NCBI GenBank assembly: GCA_024304875.1
Contig: JAMWZF010000146.1
Location: 1-7,521 of the forward strand
Direction: 5' to 3'
DNA length: 7,521 bases
Source of the DNA: Paracoccaceae bacterium
Lineage (GTDB): Bacteria > Pseudomonadota > Alphaproteobacteria > Rhodobacterales > Rhodobacteraceae
The translations under genes and the position numbers were made by a program. The notes beneath the pieces are model-generated. The model made no database searches. It was not told the origin of the DNA and saw nothing but the letters and a program-made list of their open reading frames with translations. Positions 5,510-7,521 of the stretch are shown here, piece after piece. Every line of letters starts with the position of its first letter. Positions within the stretch are counted from its first letter, which is position 1.

Positions 5510-7521
5510 CTAGTGCAGGGCGTCGACCCGGATCACCGCGTTGGAGGGATCGTAGGGGCTGTCTTCGGTCACTTCCGCGTCCCAGAGCTGTCCCTGCATC
5601 CTTACTTTCAGCTTGGTGCCGGGCTCGGCGTGGCCCGGCGCGACGTAGCCCATGCCGATGGACTTGCCGAACGCGACGGAGTAGCCCCCCGAAGTCAGTC
5701 GCCCGACCTTCTCATCTCCCGCGTAGAGCGCCTCGCGCCCCCAGGGGTCCGCATCCGAGGGACCGTCAACCAGCAGCGTGACGCACTTCGAGCGGATGCC
5801 GAGAGCCTCCATCGCCGCCTTGCCGTGGAAGTCCTTGGACAGGTCCACGAAGCGGTCCAGCCCGGCCTCGAGCGGGGTGGCGTCGCGGCCAAGCTCGGTG
5901 CCGAAGGCGCGGTAGGATTTCTCCTGCCGGAGCCAGTTCTGGGCGCGGACGCCGACCGGCTTGAGCCCATGCGCCGCGCCGGCCTTCATCAGCAGGTCCC
6001 AGAGGTAGTTCTGCATCTCGATGGGGTGGTGCAGTTCCCAGCCCAGCTCGCCGGTGTAGGCAACCCGGATGGCGCGGACGGGGCACATGCCGAGTTCGAT
6101 GTGCCGCATGGAGAGCCATGGGAACCGCTTGTTCGACAGGACGGTCGCCGGATCGGCGTCCTTGACCACGGCGTTCAACAGGTCCCGCGACTTCGGCCCG
6201 GCGACGGCGAAGACGCCCCAGCGGGTGGTCACGTCCTCCACCGTGATGCGGCCGAACTCGGCCTCCTTGTCCTCGACCGCCTTCAGCAGGAAGTCCTCGT
6301 CATAGGCATGCAGGCCGCCGGCGGAGACGAGGTAGTAGTCGTCCTCGGCCAGCCGGACGATGGTGTATTCGGTCCGCGTGGTGCCGGCGGCGGTCAGTGC
6401 GTAGGTCAGGTTGATCCGGCCCACTTTCGGCAGCTTGTTCGTGGTGAACCAGTCGAGGAAGGCCGTCGCCCCCGGCCCGTGAACCCGGTGCTTGGCGAAG
6501 GCGCTGGCGTCGATCATGCCGACGCCTTGCCGGATCGCCTCGGCCTCGGCCTTCGCATACTCCCACCAGCCGCCCCGGCGGAAGCTGCGGGCCTCGTGGT
6601 CGAAGTTGTCGGGGGCGTCCAGCGGGCCGTAGTAGTTCGGCCGCTCGAAGCCGTTCACGCAGCCGAACTGGGCGCCGAGGGCTTTCTGCCGGTCGTAGGC
6701 CGGGGCCGTGCGCAGGGGGCGGCAGGCTTCGCGCTCCTCGTCGGGGTGGTGCAGGATGAAGACGTGCTCGTAGCACTCCTCGTTCTTGCGCGCGGCGTAT
6801 TCGGTGGTCATCCAGTCCTGGCCGAAGCGCTTGGGGTCGAGGCTCGCCATGTCGATCTCGGCCTCGCCCCCGGTCATCATCTGGGCGAGGTAATGGCCGG
6901 TGCCGCCGGCGGCGGTGATGCCGAAGGAGAAGCCCTCGGCCAGCCACATGTTGCGCAGCCCCGGCGCGGGGCCGACCAACGGGTTGCCGTCGGGGGTGTA
7001 GCAGATCGGGCCGTTGAAATCGTCCTTGAGGCCGACCTCCTCGGAGGACGGGATCCGGTGGATCATGGACATGTATTCCTCCTCGATCCGCTCGAGATCG
7101 AGCGGGAAGAGGTCGGCGCGGAAGCTGTCCGGCACGTCGTATTCGAAGCGGGCGGGGGCGTTCCGCTCGTAGGGGCCGAGGATCCAGCCCTTGCGCTCCT
7201 CGCGGACGTACCACTTGGCGTCGGCGTCGCGCAGGACGGGATGCTCGGGGTTGCCCGCCTCGCGCCAGGCCTGAAGGGCCGGGTCGGGTTCGGTGACGAT
7301 GTACTGATGCTCGACCGGGATCGCGGGCATCTTGATGCCGAGGAGGCGGGCCGTCCGCTGGGCGTGGTTGCCGGTGGCGGTGACGACGTGTTCGGCGTGA
7401 ATCACGGTCTGTTCGTCCGACGCGACGAGATTGCCGCCCTTTTCAACCATTTTCGTGCAGCGCACCTGCCAGTGGTCGCCCGCCCAGTGATAGCCGTCCA
7501 CCTGCCATCGGCGTTCGATCA
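5510..7521 (-). CDS. FAD-GcvT fusion dehydrogenase, dimethylglycine/sarcosine dehydrogenase family (N-terminus off right edge)
   Basis: A fragment of 669 residues with no start in the window; the frame stays open to 7519. Enzymes of this family oxidatively demethylate N-methylated glycines and pass the C1 unit to tetrahydrofolate. Visible residues 1 to ~220 are the substrate/FAD-binding end of a DAO domain (VVTATGNHAQR; GNPLVGPAPGL; GITAAGGTGHYLAQMM). A linker domain follows at ~225-280, then a GcvT folate-binding domain at ~325-560 (GVGMIDASAFAKHRV; AYTGELGWELHHP; RQEKSYRAFGTELGRD) and a GcvT C-terminal barrel at ~585-660. Whole proteins of this type are around 810 residues, so roughly 140 are missing, including the GxGxxG motif and the histidine that binds FAD covalently in DMGDH. 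At the folate-contact position where GcvT has Asp, this protein has Glu384 (TTRTEYT). It is convergent with the exported protein gene. The family is firm; dimethylglycine, sarcosine or another methylamine cannot be decided here. Confidence 0.92.
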   Translation of the reverse strand, partial: IERRWQVDGYHWAGDHWQVRCTKMVEKGGNLVASDEQTVIHAEHVVTATGNHAQRTARLLGIKMPAIPVEHQYIVTEPDPALQAWREAGNPEHPVLRDADAKWYVREERKGWILGPYERNAPARFEYDVPDSFRADLFPLDLERIEEEYMSMIHRIPSSEEVGLKDDFNGPICYTPDGNPLVGPAPGLRNMWLAEGFSFGITAAGGTGHYLAQMMTGGEAEIDMASLDPKRFGQDWMTTEYAARKNEECYEHVFILHHPDEEREACRPLRTAPAYDRQKALGAQFGCVNGFERPNYYGPLDAPDNFDHEARSFRRGGWWEYAKAEAEAIRQGVGMIDASAFAKHRVHGPGATAFLDWFTTNKLPKVGRINLTYALTAAGTTRTEYTIVRLAEDDYYLVSAGGLHAYDEDFLLKAVEDKEAEFGRITVEDVTTRWGVFAVAGPKSRDLLNAVVKDADPATVLSNKRFPWLSMRHIELGMCPVRAIRVAYTGELGWELHHPIEMQNYLWDLLMKAGAAHGLKPVGVRAQNWLRQEKSYRAFGTELGRDATPLEAGLDRFVDLSKDFHGKAAMEALGIRSKCVTLLVDGPSDADPWGREALYAGDEKVGRLTSGGYSVAFGKSIGMGYVAPGHAEPGTKLKVRMQGQLWDAEVTEDSPYDPSNAVIRVDALH

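Noticed and set aside
7499..7501. GTG as the start of the DMGDH-like protein
   Set aside because: The frame is open to the window edge, the family needs a further ~140 N-terminal residues with the FAD motif, and no ribosome site precedes this GTG.

Overview
The window is GC-rich alphaproteobacterial chromosome. The strong G/C bias at third codon positions, the HWE-family histidine kinase and the large FAD/GcvT-type demethylating dehydrogenase all suggest the Rhodobacteraceae (Rhodobacter/Roseobacter group). This placement rests on recognising protein families, not on a database search.

Layout, left to right. (1) The first 33 codons of a secreted protein, minus strand, running off the left edge. 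(2) A cytosolic PAS-GAF-HWE sensor histidine kinase, minus strand (195-1790). (3) A 152-base divergent intergenic region. (4) An Ohr-type organic hydroperoxide reductase, plus strand (1943-2371), followed by a perfect 12-bp hairpin. (5) A two-gene, translationally coupled plus-strand operon: an aldo/keto reductase (2501-3436) and a D-amino-acid-dehydrogenase-like (DauA-like) flavoprotein (3433-4503), joined by an ATGA overlap. (6) A small exported protein of unknown function, plus strand (4789-5250). (7) A convergent intergenic region with weak hairpins. (8) A large FAD-GcvT enzyme of the dimethylglycine/sarcosine dehydrogenase family, minus strand, whose N-terminus lies beyond the right edge.

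Functionally this is an accessory-metabolism and stress neighbourhood rather than one obvious pathway. Ohr detoxifies organic peroxides. The AKR and DauA-like pair probably acts on one substrate family: oxidative deamination of an amine or D-amino acid, with reduction of a carbonyl. The DMGDH-like enzyme would feed C1 units from methylated glycines into tetrahydrofolate. The kinase has no response regulator beside it. I see no mobile element, CRISPR array, tRNA or rRNA.

I did not find convincing evidence for a wholly new system. The most interesting points are the DauA-like enzyme, which lacks the residues that recognise D-arginine in the characterised homologue, its tight coupling to an AKR, and the unassigned exported protein.
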